Positions 63,200 to 64,000 of a stretch of DNA of 64,000 nt are shown here, one piece after another. A program made the translations under genes and the position numbers. The notes beneath the pieces were generated by a model. That model was not told where the DNA came from, searched no databases, and was given only the letters and a program-made list of their open reading frames with translations. Source of the DNA: Halisarca cf. caerulea (Eukaryota > Porifera > Demospongiae > Chondrillida > Halisarcidae); NCBI GenBank assembly GCA_963170055.1, contig CAUJGJ010000304.1, positions 350,301 to 414,300 on the forward strand, in the 5' to 3' direction. Position 1 is the first letter of the stretch; each line of letters opens with the position of its first letter.

Positions 63200-63262
63200 A
63201 AGCTTATTTAACCTGGGGAGGCATTTAGCCAAGAGACTACTACTCTAGGCACCCAGTCACAA
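63200..63262. repeat. Dispersed repeat (TTTAGCCAAGAG block)
   Basis: tatttaacctggggaggcat, ttagccaagagactactact, ctaggcacccagtca. It is the best preserved of three copies (others 30235-30330 and 36293-36345). Confidence 0.65.
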
Positions 63263-63409
63263 AGGGGTTACATGGCGGGTATCTGTAATTCAGGGGTCTG
63301 GATTAGAGGGGTTCCACTGTATACGAATTAAGGATATAAACATATTACAGTTAAATATATTTAATGCAAACATATGTAAAATACAAGCCATGTGCACATG
63401 CACACATGT

Positions 63410-63540
<131 letters not shown>

Positions 63541-63597
<57 letters not shown>
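63541..63597. repeat. (CA)n microsatellite
   Basis: Second half of the split CA tract. Confidence 0.97.
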
Positions 63598-63599
<2 letters not shown>

Positions 63600-63962
63600 G
63601 AAACATCTTTTTACAACAACAACACTGGTTCCACTGTTTTGTGCTGCTATAACCGAGTTGTTGCTGTAACCAGTACATTTTGTACAGAGACTGTAGGACT
63701 ACAAATTCCAAGATGACTATATATTGTGGTATATTTGGTCCTCTTTGAAATTTGTAGTGCTACAGCTAAATCTACATCATATGTATAATACTCCTTGAAA
63801 ATTGTACAGTATATAGTCCTACTGTATACGTATATAGATTAGCTACGTATATGGTTTGCAATTATAATTTAAACTGTAATATGCTACTATTATGTGACTA
63901 ACAGGGGTATGTACGAAAATGGAAACTGCAAGAAAGTTGTGACATACAACCAGTCATCTGGG

Positions 63963-63964
<2 letters not shown>

Positions 63965-64000
<36 letters not shown>
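63965..64000. repeat. (CA)n microsatellite at window end
   Basis: CA tract running off the window edge. Confidence 0.97.

Overview
This is a metazoan nuclear contig window. It has spliced genes with GT-AG introns, long introns, dense microsatellites and many transposon relics. Four protein-coding genes can be read with matching splice phases throughout. The animal cannot be named from the sequence. A non-bilaterian or marine invertebrate (a sponge is plausible) is only an inference, from divergent orthologues and the style of repeats. There is one assembly gap of 200 N (6501-6700). All gene names come from recognising motifs by eye, with no database search.

Layout. Bases 1-103 (minus) hold an edge fragment resembling a HIRAN domain. 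Bases 1658-6258 (plus) hold the 3' seven exons of a MAP3K14/NIK-like kinase gene: the end of the kinase domain, a long linker, a NIK-type C-terminal domain, and an unexpected CaaX-like tail. Its last intron contains a TA-flanked Tc1/mariner-type element. Bases 6259-12884 are intergenic, with the gap, GT repeats, a LINE 3' end, a decayed reverse transcriptase and a 17-bp minisatellite. Bases 12885-30746 (minus) hold a complete mitochondrial RNA polymerase gene (POLRMT): 32 coding exons, 1025 codons plus stop, all catalytic motifs intact. Bases 32905-41064 (minus) hold an ANKRD11/ANKRD12-like gene: 10 exons, 934 residues. Bases 44540-59229 (minus) hold a BAHD1-like gene: 13 exons, 1234 residues, with an AT-hook, a coding minisatellite and a C-terminal BAH domain. 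Bases 59230-64000 are intergenic, with MITE copies, a Penelope-like element relic and CA repeats.

The four genes do not form an operon or an obvious pathway. One acts in NF-kB-type signalling, one in mitochondrial transcription, and two look like nuclear chromatin cofactors. The three minus-strand genes lie head to tail with 2.2 and 3.5 kb between them.

The most unusual items are the CaaX-tailed NIK-like kinase, a 970-bp element with 86-bp inverted repeats and a 9-bp target duplication that carries a RecQ-like helicase fragment, the polymorphism-prone coding minisatellite in the BAHD1-like gene, a POLRMT intron made largely of CA repeat ending about 20 bp from its acceptor, and hammerhead-like motifs beside the Penelope-like relic. 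I see no CRISPR array, rRNA, tRNA or prokaryotic system.
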